This document shows, piece after piece, positions 9,087 through 17,722 of a stretch of DNA of 64,000 nucleotides (position 1 is its first letter; each line of letters begins with the position of its first letter). Under the pieces are notes generated by a model. That model worked only from the letters and a program-made list of their open reading frames with translations. It did no database searches and was not told where the DNA came from. A program made the position numbers and the translations under genes. Origin of the DNA: Xenorhabdus bovienii (GTDB taxonomy: Bacteria; Pseudomonadota; Gammaproteobacteria; Enterobacterales; Enterobacteriaceae); NCBI RefSeq assembly GCF_024721015.1, contig NZ_JANAIF010000014.1:1-64000 (forward strand), given 5' to 3'.

Positions 9087-9441
9087 CTGGAATTAAGATT
9101 TATCCCAATTTCTTTTATAAAAAATAAACTACTACTGCCACTTATCCTTGTTTTCAATGGAAATCAATATATTAATGCTGTCAATATTGTAAATGTTCGT
9201 CAAAAACATTCATAATTTGTATAGATGAAATTAAAAATTTTGTGCCATGAGTCACAGTGTACTTGTAAGTTTTTAAGTTCGTTGTAGACTTTACTCAGTT
9301 TAGATTTGTACTAGCCGTCCTAATATTTTTCAAGACACATCTAGTGATAGAAGTACAAATACCTAACTAGACATTTTAACCAATGGCTAATAATAAGGCT
9401 TTTAAGGCCAATTGCCTATTTGGATGATAACGAGGCGTAAA
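9087..9441 (+). other. ompA regulatory region and long mRNA leader
   Basis: This region contains a CRP-like site, the ompA promoter and a predicted leader of about 145 nt. The leader end (GGATGATAACGAGGCG) matches the E. coli ompA ribosome-binding region, which is the known pairing site of the small RNA MicA. The micA gene is not in the window. No gene is seen. Confidence 0.75.
9241..9290 (+). promoter_or_regulatory. ompA promoter with CRP-like site
   Basis: TGTGCCATGAGTCACA (9241-9256) is a near-perfect CRP site (TGTGA-N6-TCACA). It is followed by -35 TTGTAA (9263-9268), a 16-base spacer and -10 TAGACT (9285-9290). The same elements occur in the E. coli ompA promoter, so the call rests on motif and synteny. 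Confidence 0.85.
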
Positions 9442-10575
9442 ATGAAAAAGACAGCTATCGCAGTAGCAGTGGCAGTGGCAGCTTTCGCAACTGTTGCTCA
9501 AGCAGCTCCAAAGGATAACACTTGGTATACTGGTGCTAAGCTGGGTTGGTCTCAGTACCATGACGTAAATTTTTACGGCAATGGATACGATAACCAAATC
9601 GGTAACGGCCCTACTCGCAAAAACCAGCTGGGTGCAGGTGCCTATGTCGGTTATCAGGCAAACCCATATCTAGGTTTTGAATTGGGTTATGACTGGCTGG
9701 GTCGCATGGCATATAAAGGCAGCGTCAACAACGGTGCTTTCCGTGCTCAAGGCGTTCAACTGGCGGCTAAACTGAGTTACCCAGTTATGGATAATCTGGA
9801 TGTCTATACTCGCCTGGGTGGTATGGTATGGCGCGCAGACTCTTCCGCTACTTATAATGCTAACGCATTAGGTGGTGCAGGTGATAAAGATCAGCGCAGA
9901 CTGAAAAACCACGACACAGGTGTTTCTCCGCTGGCTGCCATTGGTGTTGAATACGCCCTGACCAAAGATCTGGCAACCCGCCTGGATTACCAGTGGGTCA
10001 ACAACATCGGCGATGCAACCAGTGTCGGTGCCCGTCCAGATAACGGCATGCTGAGCGTTGGCGTTTCTTATCGTTTCGGTCAAGATGACATAGCTCCTGT
10101 CGTTGTACCTGCTGCTCCCGTTATTCCAGCTCCAACGCCTGCGCCTTCACCAACTGTTGAAAACAAGAGCTTTACTCTGCGCTCTGACGTTCTGTTCAAC
10201 TTCAACAAATCAACGTTGAAAACAGAAGGTAAACAAGAGTTAGACAACCTCTACACCCAACTGGCCAAAATTGATCCAGATCAAGGCAGAGTTCTGGTAA
10301 TTGGCCACACTGATCGCATCGGTAGCCAGCAGTATAACTTGCCATTATCCCAGAAACGAGCTCAATCCGTTGTTGATTATCTGGTAGCTAAAGGCATCCC
10401 AGTAGCCAGCATCCAAGCAGAAGGCCGTGGCAAAGAAGGCTCTGTCACTGGCTCTACATGCGATAACATCAAAGGTCGCGCTAAACTCATCGACTGTCTG
10501 GCTCCAGACCGCCGTGTAGTTATCAATATTCAGGGTACTAAAGAAATCGTTACTCAGCCGAAAGCAGCACAGTAA
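9442..10575 (+). CDS. ompA: Outer membrane protein OmpA
   Basis: This abundant outer-membrane protein tethers the membrane to peptidoglycan. The 377-residue product has a signal peptide (cleavage after VAQA), an N-terminal eight-stranded barrel (about aa 22-195, ending [10 protein letters not shown]), a proline/alanine-rich hinge ([15 protein letters not shown]) and a C-terminal OmpA-family peptidoglycan-binding domain ([39 protein letters not shown]) with the paired cysteines of enterobacterial OmpA. The start is set by GAGGCG just upstream and by the signal peptide. The gene is monocistronic, with its own promoter and a terminator. Exposed loops differ from E. coli, as expected for a phage and host contact surface. 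Confidence 0.98.
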   Translation: MKKTAIAVAVAVAAFATVAQAAPKDNTWYTGAKLGWSQYHDVNFYGNGYDNQIGNGPTRKNQLGAGAYVGYQANPYLGFELGYDWLGRMAYKGSVNNGAFRAQGVQLAAKLSYPVMDNLDVYTRLGGMVWRADSSATYNANALGGAGDKDQRRLKNHDTGVSPLAAIGVEYALTKDLATRLDYQWVNNIGDATSVGARPDNGMLSVGVSYRFGQDDIAPVVVPAAPVIPAPTPAPSPTVENKSFTLRSDVLFNFNKSTLKTEGKQELDNLYTQLAKIDPDQGRVLVIGHTDRIGSQQYNLPLSQKRAQSVVDYLVAKGIPVASIQAEGRGKEGSVTGSTCDNIKGRAKLIDCLAPDRRVVINIQGTKEIVTQPKAAQ

Positions 10576-10603
10576 TCGTCATACTGCCCTCCATATTTAA
10601 TTA

Positions 10604-10630
10604 AAAACCCCATGTTAAAATGGGGTTTTA
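10604..10630 (+). terminator. Terminator of ompA
   Basis: An AACCCCAT / ATGGGGTT stem with a short AT loop and flanking A and T runs lies about 30 bases after the ompA stop. The A-run on the left arm lets it also act on matP transcripts from the opposite side. Confidence 0.88.
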
Positions 10631-10649
10631 TTGTTTCTGTCTATGGCTC

Positions 10650-11099
10650 TTATTTCCCCAAGATAGCTTCCAAATCCTGCTTTAGGCTCGACATTTGATG
10701 GGTATATTTTTCTCTATATTCTGCATCTTCCAGCAATTGCACTATCGTTTCTGATAAAGTATTGCCACGACGTCGGGAAAGAGCTGAAAGCCGCTGCCAA
10801 ACTTGGAAATCCAAATCGATGGATTTTTTTCGCGAATGTTGATGTTCCGCATTAAAATGACGTTTACGCCGCGCCCGAATCGTCTGTTTCATTCGGTTGG
10901 ATAAATCTGGGTTCATATGCCGAGAAATCCATTTCAGTACCTTAACTGGCTCACGCTCTAACTGCATCAACTCATTGATCGCATCCTGCGCAGCGCTCTT
11001 CTCAATGTATTTAGTAATTAGCTCACCTTCACGATATTTTTTCGCCAAATAAGCCCATTTCCAGCCACATTCCAGATTTTCCAATTGTTGATATTTCAT
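10650..11099 (-). CDS. matP: Macrodomain Ter organiser MatP
   Basis: MatP binds matS sites (GTGACRNYGTCAC) to organise the terminus domain and links it to the division machinery through ZapB. The 149-residue protein matches E. coli MatP in length and shows the N-terminal helical part ([23 protein letters not shown]) followed by the ribbon-helix-helix region ([34 protein letters not shown]). It is convergent with ompA and divergent from lonH, the usual place. I noticed no full matS match by eye in the window; a scan would settle this. Confidence 0.96.
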   Translation of the reverse strand: MKYQQLENLECGWKWAYLAKKYREGELITKYIEKSAAQDAINELMQLEREPVKVLKWISRHMNPDLSNRMKQTIRARRKRHFNAEHQHSRKKSIDLDFQVWQRLSALSRRRGNTLSETIVQLLEDAEYREKYTHQMSSLKQDLEAILGK

Positions 11100-11304
11100 T
11101 TCATCTCTCAGTGACAGCGTAACTTAAATTAAGCATAGCAATTATTTTCCTTAATTGCTCACAGCAACACAGGATATTAGAATATTTTACAGATAATGAA
11201 TGAGTTAACTCAAATGTCATGCCTTTCAAAGATTATGACATGTCGGTTCATTGCCTAATCTTGTATAATAAATGTTTCCCTTTTCACTATATGTAGCTAT
11301 CACT

Positions 11305-13035
11305 TTGACGAATATAAAATTAGACTGGCAGGCATTACAGCTAAACAGTACGCCTTATCAAGCACTCTTCAATTCTGTCGCTGAATTGGCACCCGTCACT
11401 ATGGATGCAATTCAATCTAGATTACACAATGGGCTAACCCTCTTTTGTCAGGCCGATCTGCGTCAGCCTTTTATGTTATTAAAGGCTGATGAGAGTGATA
11501 TTTATCTGTCTCATTTATCTGATACTATCTCAGCTTTACTGCCGGAAAGCCGTCCCAAAATCGGTGGTTACTATCAGATAGAACACCAAACCATTACTTG
11601 GCGTTCTTCTGGTGAAGGCTCCTTTGCACCAACTGAGCGGGTTGCTTATCGCGAATGGATTGAACCGGAGCAATTATTCGGCAACATCTACACCCATCAA
11701 GGTGCGCTTCAGCTACAACCTGGTCTTATCCATCAGGTCAATGGCGGTGTCCTGATTTTGCCTTTACGTACCCTACTTTCTCAGCCATTAATGTGGGTTC
11801 GTCTCAAGCAGATGATTATCCAGCGCCGTTTTGATTGGCTATCACACAATGAGAATCGCTCACTACCCCTTCCTGTACCTTCAATGCCGTTGAATTTGCG
11901 GCTCGTTCTGGTAGGAGATCGCCTGAGTCTTGAGGAATTACACGCTCTTGAGCCAGAATTGGCCAACAATGCACTGTATGGCGAATTTGAGTTGGATATG
12001 CCATTTCATGAAGAAGATGATCTAGCGCTATGGTGCCGCTATGTTAACAGAATAATTCAGCAGCAAACATTGCCTCCATTAAGTACTGATGCATGGCCTG
12101 AACTGCTCAAGCAAGCCGTTCGTTATACTGAAGACCAACTCAGCTTACCTTTGGATATTCAGTGGTTACAACAAAAGCTGGAAACAGCCGCCGCTTACCA
12201 ACAGGAAAATCAAATCACATCGCATTCGATGCAACAAGCGGAAGACAATCGTCTCTGGCGTCATGGCTATTTGGCTGAACGTAGCATAGACGAAATTCTG
12301 AAAGGTCAGATACTGATCCGTACACAAGGCTCAGTGATTGGCCAAATCAATGGGTTATCCGTGCTCGAATACCCAGGGCATCCAGATCCGATGGGCGAAC
12401 CTTCACGCATCAGTTGTGTTGCTCATTTAGGAGACGGTGAATTTATTGATGTGGAACGTAAAGTAGAGCTAGGCGGCAATATTCATGCAAAAGGCATGAT
12501 GATCATGCAGGCTTACTTAATTTCTGAATTAAAACTGGATCAGCCACAACCGTTCTCTGCTTCTATTGTGTTTGAACAATCTTATGGCGAAGTTGATGGC
12601 GACAGCGCCTCACTGGCTGAATTATGTGCGTTAATCAGCGCCCTGTCACAACAGCCTATTGATCAGCAAATTGCCGTAACAGGGGCTGTAGACCAATTTG
12701 GCTATGTTCAACCCATTGGTGGCGTCAATGAAAAAATTGAAGGTTTCTTCCGTTTGTGTAACTACCGGGAGCTGACAGGTAAGCAAGGCGTGATTATCCC
12801 AACGTCCAATGTGCAACACCTGTGTCTGAATCAAGACATTATTGACGCGGTAAAAAATGGGCAATTCCATATCTGGACAGTTGAACATGTCTCTGAAGCA
12901 GCATCACTTCTGACGGGTATTCCCTATTACGATCCACAAAAAGAACACTTGTTAGCCATTATATACGAACGCATTACACAGGCTAATAGTCAAGAGCGGC
13001 CTAAGCTTCCTTGGTTTCTGCGCTGGTTAGGTTAA
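11305..13035 (+). CDS. lonH: Lon-like protease homologue LonH (YcbZ)
   Basis: The protein has a C-terminal Lon-type serine protease domain with the Ser/Lys dyad: Ser in DGDSASLAEL and Lys in GGVNEKIEGFF. The N-terminal region is family-specific and I see no Walker A motif, so ATP dependence is doubtful. The core RISCVAHLGDGEFIDVERK...ELGGNIHAKGMMIMQA is typical of YcbZ. I chose TTG at 11305 (576 aa) because its product aligns with the E. coli N-terminus (MTNIKLDWQAL versus MTITKLAWRDL), and because a TATAAT at 11264-11269 would start transcription past the in-frame ATG at 11272. The ATG start would add 11 residues. Neither start has a strong ribosome binding site. It is followed by fabA, as in E. 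coli. Confidence 0.9.
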   Translation: MTNIKLDWQALQLNSTPYQALFNSVAELAPVTMDAIQSRLHNGLTLFCQADLRQPFMLLKADESDIYLSHLSDTISALLPESRPKIGGYYQIEHQTITWRSSGEGSFAPTERVAYREWIEPEQLFGNIYTHQGALQLQPGLIHQVNGGVLILPLRTLLSQPLMWVRLKQMIIQRRFDWLSHNENRSLPLPVPSMPLNLRLVLVGDRLSLEELHALEPELANNALYGEFELDMPFHEEDDLALWCRYVNRIIQQQTLPPLSTDAWPELLKQAVRYTEDQLSLPLDIQWLQQKLETAAAYQQENQITSHSMQQAEDNRLWRHGYLAERSIDEILKGQILIRTQGSVIGQINGLSVLEYPGHPDPMGEPSRISCVAHLGDGEFIDVERKVELGGNIHAKGMMIMQAYLISELKLDQPQPFSASIVFEQSYGEVDGDSASLAELCALISALSQQPIDQQIAVTGAVDQFGYVQPIGGVNEKIEGFFRLCNYRELTGKQGVIIPTSNVQHLCLNQDIIDAVKNGQFHIWTVEHVSEAASLLTGIPYYDPQKEHLLAIIYERITQANSQERPKLPWFLRWLG

Positions 13036-13044
13036 TTCAGTATC

Positions 13045-13080
13045 ATCTGATCGGAGTTGTTCAGCGTACAAGTGTACGCT
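13045..13080 (+). promoter_or_regulatory. fabA control region: FadR site and FabR palindrome
   Basis: ATCTGATCGGAGTTGTT (13045-13061) closely matches the E. coli fabA FadR site. Immediately after it, AGCGTACAAGTGTACGCT (13063-13080) is a perfect 8-2-8 palindrome matching the FabR operator. In E. coli FadR activates and FabR represses fabA; the same dual control is inferred here. Confidence 0.88.
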
Positions 13081-13119
13081 ATCCTCTGGCCTTACATAAT
13101 TAAAAGGCTATCCAAAAAT

Positions 13120-13638
13120 ATGTTTAACAAACAAGAGTCCTATACAAAAGAAGAACTTCAAACCTCTGGACAAGGTAAGTTATTCGGTGAAAATGGCCCA
13201 CCACTGCCTTCTGGCAATATGCTGATGATGGATCGCATCATAAAAATGACAGAAACCGGGGGTGCCTACGATAAAGGCTATGTCGAAGCTGAGTTAGATA
13301 TTAATTCTGAGCTGTGGTTCTTCCATTGCCATTTTGTCAATGATCCCGTTATGCCAGGTTGCCTCGGCCTTGATGCTATGTGGCAGCTCGTTGGCTTCTT
13401 CCTTGGCTGGATCGGGGGTGAAGGTAAAGGCCGTGCGCTTGGGGTGGGTGAAGTTAAATTCACTGGCCAAGTGTTACCAACGGCAAAAAAAGTCACCTAT
13501 CGCATTAATTTCAAGCGGATTGTTAACCGTAAGCTCATTATGGGGCTAGCTGATGGTGAAGTTTTGGTAGACGATAAACTGATTTATACCGCAAAAGATT
13601 TGAAGGTAGGATTATTTAAGGACACCAGTGCCTTTTGA
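13120..13638 (+). CDS. fabA: 3-hydroxydecanoyl-ACP dehydratase/isomerase FabA
   Basis: FabA dehydrates 3-hydroxydecanoyl-ACP and isomerises trans-2- to cis-3-decenoyl-ACP, the branch point of unsaturated fatty-acid synthesis. At 172 residues it equals E. coli FabA. The catalytic His lies in [15 protein letters not shown] and the catalytic Asp in [11 protein letters not shown]. The start at 13120 gives [13 protein letters not shown], the conserved N-terminus; an in-frame ATG at 13057 falls inside the operator region and is rejected. It is monocistronic with a strong stem-loop after it. Regulation by FadR and FabR is indicated by the upstream sites. Confidence 0.98.
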   Translation: MFNKQESYTKEELQTSGQGKLFGENGPPLPSGNMLMMDRIIKMTETGGAYDKGYVEAELDINSELWFFHCHFVNDPVMPGCLGLDAMWQLVGFFLGWIGGEGKGRALGVGEVKFTGQVLPTAKKVTYRINFKRIVNRKLIMGLADGEVLVDDKLIYTAKDLKVGLFKDTSAF

Positions 13639-13676
13639 CAATTTCGTATTGGCTGCGAACGCTTATTTCCAGTGCT

Positions 13677-13707
13677 AATCACCTCCGCTACTGTGGCGGA
13701 GGTGATT
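13677..13707. terminator. Bidirectional hairpin between fabA and rmf
   Basis: AATCACCTCCGC / GCGGAGGTGATT arms pair almost perfectly around a short loop between the convergent fabA and rmf genes. It probably ends both transcripts. Confidence 0.8.
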
Positions 13708-13746
13708 ATCCTAATGAATCGAGTTATTAACCAAACTTACTTATCG

Positions 13747-13905
13747 TCAAGCACGGTCTTCCATCGCTTGACGCCAGCCACCCAACCAATGTGAACGCGC
13801 ATCCAATGAATGATAAGGGCAATTCTCTCGCGGCCGTCCGTGAATTCCAGCTTGATAACCTCTGGAAAGTGCTCGTGCCAAACGGTCTCTTTTCTGTCTT
13901 TTCAT
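13747..13905 (-). CDS. rmf: Ribosome modulation factor RMF
   Basis: RMF drives 70S ribosomes into inactive 100S dimers in stationary phase. The 52-residue reading frame begins MKRQKRDRLARALSRGYQAG and ends WLGGWRQAMEDRA; E. coli RMF (55 aa) has the same start, the GYQAG, CPY and WLGGWREAM motifs and a high basic content. GAGGAAG lies about 8 nt upstream of the ATG. Synteny is exact: fabA on one side, pqiC on the other. The three residues missing at the C-terminus relative to E. coli fall outside the conserved core. Growth-rate and ppGpp control is expected from the family; no promoter was assigned. Confidence 0.96.
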   Translation of the reverse strand: MKRQKRDRLARALSRGYQAGIHGRPRENCPYHSLDARSHWLGGWRQAMEDRA

Positions 13906-14040
13906 GCCTTACTTCCTCATCCTATTACCATGTAAATAAAACAATGATCGTTTTTCATCCACATGGTTCTAAGTGATACCCTTATATGCAGCGAAGATCA
14001 AGTAAAGATGTTCATAGAAATGTCAAATACACCATACCAA

Positions 14041-14643
14041 TTAGACAGGAGAGGCTATCTGACTAGCGATGGATTGAGCCAACTGACTATAACCTGTTGC
14101 CAAAGTGCGTACTAATTCAGCATAACCATCTATTTTCTGTTTCAACTCAAGATTGAATGGCCGTTTAATCACGCCATTCTGATTAAATAACATCCAATAT
14201 CCTTGAATCATCACCTTTCCGTCATACCGTCCGTGAAAAGCGGTTATTGTGATATCCAGTGTATCCGCATTTTTCTCCAGCGGTTGTCCGGCAACGAGTT
14301 TTTGTGGAAATGCCGCGCTTAGTTCCGTGATCAAAACCTGCTGTAATTGTTGTTCTAATGGGCTAGCCCACAAGTGATTCGAAGCATTGACATAGATCAC
14401 GTCCCCTGTTTGATAAACGATACCCGGTGATGCAAGGTAATCAGCAAGAGTCACTCCTTTTACCCATAATTGTCGTTCATCTTTGACACCTAATCGACTT
14501 TCCTGTGATGTACTCGTTAAAGTCGGTAGCTGGTAGTAAGTTTTTTGCGGCTGACTACTGCTGCACCCTGAAATAAACACGCTACTAACAGCAAAAACAC
14601 TGACAGAAATAAAAAACGCCAATCTTAACATCAACTTTTTCAT
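14041..14643 (-). CDS. pqiC: Intermembrane transport lipoprotein PqiC
   Basis: PqiC is an outer-membrane lipoprotein of the PqiABC system, which moves lipids between the membranes. The 200-residue protein has an N-terminal hydrophobic signal and lipobox FISGC (Cys at about aa 27), then an ABC-type auxiliary-lipoprotein fold (YYQLP near aa 37, DTLDITITAFHGRYDGKV). It is the last gene of the operon; its ATG overlaps the pqiB stop codon, suggesting translational coupling. The length is close to E. coli PqiC (187 aa). Confidence 0.94.
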   Translation of the reverse strand: MKKLMLRLAFFISVSVFAVSSVFISGCSSSQPQKTYYQLPTLTSTSQESRLGVKDERQLWVKGVTLADYLASPGIVYQTGDVIYVNASNHLWASPLEQQLQQVLITELSAAFPQKLVAGQPLEKNADTLDITITAFHGRYDGKVMIQGYWMLFNQNGVIKRPFNLELKQKIDGYAELVRTLATGYSQLAQSIASQIASPV

Positions 14644-16292
14644 TAGTTACGCGCCTTTTTGGGTTCAGGATCTTTCATCTCTTCAGCTTCAAATACCAAT
14701 GCGTTGCTTTTATTGTTAAGTGTCTTCAAGACAGGTTGCAATTCACGCAAGACTTGATCCAGCCGTTGCATATTATCAATCAGCTTATTGTAAGCCGGAG
14801 ATCCGGGTTGAATGCCCTGCATACTGCGGTTTAATTCTTGCAGTGTATTTTGTATATCTTTGGGAAGCCCCTGAGCTTCTTTGCTCGCAAGGATGCGATT
14901 TAATTCATCCATTGTTTTTCGAGCTGCCTTGATGGTTTTCTGGCTTTCTTCTAATGTCCGGGTAGCTTGAACAAATACGGGCTCAATCGGCATATTATTA
15001 ATTTTATCCAGTGCCATAATGACTTTTTGCTGGATTTGAGCCAACCCACCACTTACTGTTGGCAAAATTTCATAACCTGCGATTTCATATGGACCTGTCC
15101 ATTTTTCCTCATTGGGGTAAAAGTCCAAATCAATGAACAATGCCCCTGTCAGTAAGTTTCCTGATTTCAAAGAGGCTCTCAGGCCGCGCGCAATAATTTC
15201 CTCAAGTTCCTTATCAGTATAAAAACCACTACCAATCTCTTTCTCAAAACGCTCAGGTTCAATATGAATCAATACGGGAATACGGAAGTCATTATCAAGT
15301 CGCTGTCTAACGCCTTCAGTGTAAAAAGGCACTTTTGCCACAGTTCCCACCCGTATGCCGCGAAATTCGACTGGCGCTCCCAGCTGCAAGCCACGAACTG
15401 AATCAGCGAAAAACAACAACAAATCTTTATGCTTTGTATAGAGTGAGTTTTGGATATTTTTCTCACTGTCATAAAGTTTGAAAGTTTCTTTTTCTTTAAC
15501 CGGGTTGCCCAAATCCCAACCTTTCGGTACATCAAAACTGACACCGCCGCCAAACAGAGTGGATAATGATGCAACCTCGACCCGTAGCCCCTGTGAGGAC
15601 ATGTCGAAGGCAACACCGCTGTCTTTCCAGAATCTGACACCCGAGGTCAACAATCCATCATAGGGTGCATTGACGAAAATTTGGTAGCGCATTAACCGCG
15701 ATTTGGGATCAAAAATACTGGTTTCAACCGAACCTACCCGATACCCCCGAAATAGCACAGGGTCACCGGGAGTTAACTGCCCTGCTTTTTCACTGATTAA
15801 GACCAGACGCATACCTTTTGCATCAGGAGACGCCAGCGGAGGTGAATCCAGTAATGAAAATTTATTCTCTTCACCGCCTTGATTGCCTGGCTGTAATTCA
15901 ATAAATACCCCGGAAAGTAATGTACTCAAGCCAGAAATACCTTCACGGCCAATTTGAGGTTTAACGACCCAAAACGCAGTATCTTGGTATAATAGCCGCT
16001 CCATACCATCATTCAGGCGAGCCTTGATGATAACTTGGCCTAAGTTATCACTCAGTGACACACGTTCAACTATACCGATATCAACACTACGGCTTTTTAT
16101 TTTGGTTTTGCCTGCTTCAATGCCCTCAGCATTGGATGTCATCAATGTCACTTCAGGCCCTTGATGACTGAAATGATAAAACAATATCCAGGCACCAATT
16201 AGCACAGTGATAATTGGCACAATCCATACAGGTGACCAACTCTTGAGTTTACTGATTCTGGCCTGAGTCAGATCTTCTTCTTTATCCGTCAC
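14643..16292 (-). CDS. pqiB: Intermembrane transport protein PqiB (three MCE domains)
   Basis: PqiB is anchored in the inner membrane by one N-terminal helix (PVWIVPIITVLIGAWILFYHF) and forms a periplasmic tube of stacked MCE rings topped by a coiled coil that carries lipids. Three MCE repeats are visible (GPEVTLMTSNAEGIEAGKT..., DPVLFRGYRVGSVETSIFD, APVEFRGIRVGTV), then a long helical C-terminus (LDKINNMPIEPVFVQ...DNMQRLDQVLRELQPVLKTL). I chose the GTG at 16292 (549 aa; E. coli 546) with GAGGAG 8 nt upstream, one base after the pqiA stop; in-frame ATGs upstream lie inside pqiA. It is part of pqiABC. Confidence 0.94.
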   Translation of the reverse strand: MTDKEEDLTQARISKLKSWSPVWIVPIITVLIGAWILFYHFSHQGPEVTLMTSNAEGIEAGKTKIKSRSVDIGIVERVSLSDNLGQVIIKARLNDGMERLLYQDTAFWVVKPQIGREGISGLSTLLSGVFIELQPGNQGGEENKFSLLDSPPLASPDAKGMRLVLISEKAGQLTPGDPVLFRGYRVGSVETSIFDPKSRLMRYQIFVNAPYDGLLTSGVRFWKDSGVAFDMSSQGLRVEVASLSTLFGGGVSFDVPKGWDLGNPVKEKETFKLYDSEKNIQNSLYTKHKDLLLFFADSVRGLQLGAPVEFRGIRVGTVAKVPFYTEGVRQRLDNDFRIPVLIHIEPERFEKEIGSGFYTDKELEEIIARGLRASLKSGNLLTGALFIDLDFYPNEEKWTGPYEIAGYEILPTVSGGLAQIQQKVIMALDKINNMPIEPVFVQATRTLEESQKTIKAARKTMDELNRILASKEAQGLPKDIQNTLQELNRSMQGIQPGSPAYNKLIDNMQRLDQVLRELQPVLKTLNNKSNALVFEAEEMKDPEPKKARN

Positions 16293-16293
16293 C

Positions 16294-17562
16294 TTACGAC
16301 TCCTCATTTTTCTGTAACTCAAATTTATGATTGGCTTTGTCCCAAGTTAAGCGCGGATCAAATGTTATTGACGCAAACATCGTCAAGATAACAACCAGAG
16401 CAAACAGGACTGCTCCGGTGGCAGGATAGACACTCATGAACTGCCCCATGCGAACCAGCGCTGATAGCACCGCAATAACGAAAACATCAATCATGGACCA
16501 GCGCCCGACAAATTCGACCATTTCATAGATAAAATGCATCGTTTCAGAATCATGACTGCTCTGACTCTTCGCATCCCAGCACAGCCAACTGATAGCCAGC
16601 ATTTTCAGTATAGGCACCATAATACTGGCGATGAAAATAACCATTGCAACCGGGTAAGAACCTGTGCTCCAAAGTAGAATAATGCCTTCCAGAATGGTGG
16701 AGTTAATATGGCTACTCAATGCCTGAGTCACCATAATCGGCAGCAGGTTCGCTGGAATATAAAGTATGGCGGATGTTATCAATAGTGCCATAGTGTATTG
16801 GAGGCTATGGCGACGACGGGCATGTCCCGTAGTATGGCAGCGGGAACACTGCGGCAGCTGGGCTGGCAAGATGGCGGTACAACACTGGCACAGCCTGACA
16901 CCTTGCACCAAACCCGGTTTACCTGCCTGTAAAGGTATACACACTTCAGGTGCCGGCTCTATTTCATTCCAAAACCAGTGTCTGTCAAGACATTGAAATG
17001 CTCTGACCTGAAACAGGCAGAATAGACAATAAGGCAGGAAACTCAACCCAATACCAATGTCGCCATAAGCCATTAACTTGACAAAGCTAACTAACACTCC
17101 TGCAAGGAAGATCTCTGCCATGCACCAGGTTTTCATCTGAAACAAAATACGCGCCAGCTCAATTTTCAAGCGACGCGCCATCTTAATGTTCTGACACAAG
17201 AGAATAATAGCGACCATGCAAAATGCAGGTACGAGCTGAACAAAAATCAGGAAAAACACTGCGATGCTTGAATAGTCTTCGCTAAACATCACTTTCGGGA
17301 TCTGAGGCAGCGATATTTCACTGACAATACCCGCGATATTCATTCTGACAAACGGAAAGAGGCTGGCGAGGAACAGCATCAATAATGCACTCGCTGCATA
17401 GCCTGTTGGCTGATTACGTGGCTCTTTCCACTTTGCTGTCAGAAAAGTCTCACATCGGGGGCAAGCCGCTTTATTCCCTTGTTCCAAGTTAGGCACGGCC
17501 ACCAGCATGTCACACTGGGGACACAAAACCAGCTTGTCATGCTGATGATTATTGGAACACAA
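16294..17562 (-). CDS. pqiA: Inner-membrane protein PqiA of the PqiABC lipid transport system
   Basis: PqiA is a multi-pass inner-membrane protein with two homologous halves, each with zinc-binding CxxC motifs (LCPQCDMLV and ACPRC in the first half; LCQCCTAIL and CSRC in the second) followed by four helices. The start is TTG at 17562 with AGGAG 7 nt upstream; it gives CSNNHQHDKLVLCPQC, aligning with the E. coli N-terminus (MCEHHHAAKHILC). An ATG 11 codons upstream has no ribosome binding site. At 422 aa it matches E. coli (417 aa). The gene starts the operon pqiABC. A dispersed palindromic repeat sits directly upstream and must overlap or displace the promoter. In E. coli the operon answers SoxS and stationary phase; no such sites could be assigned. 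Confidence 0.94.
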   Translation of the reverse strand: MCSNNHQHDKLVLCPQCDMLVAVPNLEQGNKAACPRCETFLTAKWKEPRNQPTGYAASALLMLFLASLFPFVRMNIAGIVSEISLPQIPKVMFSEDYSSIAVFFLIFVQLVPAFCMVAIILLCQNIKMARRLKIELARILFQMKTWCMAEIFLAGVLVSFVKLMAYGDIGIGLSFLPYCLFCLFQVRAFQCLDRHWFWNEIEPAPEVCIPLQAGKPGLVQGVRLCQCCTAILPAQLPQCSRCHTTGHARRRHSLQYTMALLITSAILYIPANLLPIMVTQALSSHINSTILEGIILLWSTGSYPVAMVIFIASIMVPILKMLAISWLCWDAKSQSSHDSETMHFIYEMVEFVGRWSMIDVFVIAVLSALVRMGQFMSVYPATGAVLFALVVILTMFASITFDPRLTWDKANHKFELQKNEES

Positions 17563-17593
17563 AGTGTTTCTCCTGTAGCAAATCAACAAGGCC

Positions 17594-17707
17594 ATACTCT
17601 TGATCTTTCAAATTGCTGCTGCGTTCACTCACCCCAGCCACATAGTGATCTATGCGCCCGGGGGATTTCCTCACTTACCGCCGCGCTGCAAATTGAAATT
17701 TATTGGA
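17594..17707. repeat. Dispersed imperfect palindromic repeat of the enterobacterial intergenic (ERIC-like/MITE-like) kind
   Basis: About 114 bases fold back on themselves. The ends CTTTCAAATTGC and GCAAATTGAAA are near-inverted, the middle arms carry CACCCC... and ...GGGGG, and the centre is CATAG-TGAT-CTATG. From memory, similar elements recur between genes in Xenorhabdus, Photorhabdus and Yersinia/Serratia relatives. It fills the gap between uup and pqiA. It encodes nothing; it may fold in RNA and end uup transcription or affect pqiA expression. Only one copy was noticed in this window. Confidence 0.7.
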
Positions 17708-17722
17708 AATAGGCAGCAGCCA

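Noticed and set aside
10650..11099. Possible matS sites near matP
   Set aside because: By eye I found GTGAC or GTCAC halves but no full GTGACRNYGTCAC, so I call none.
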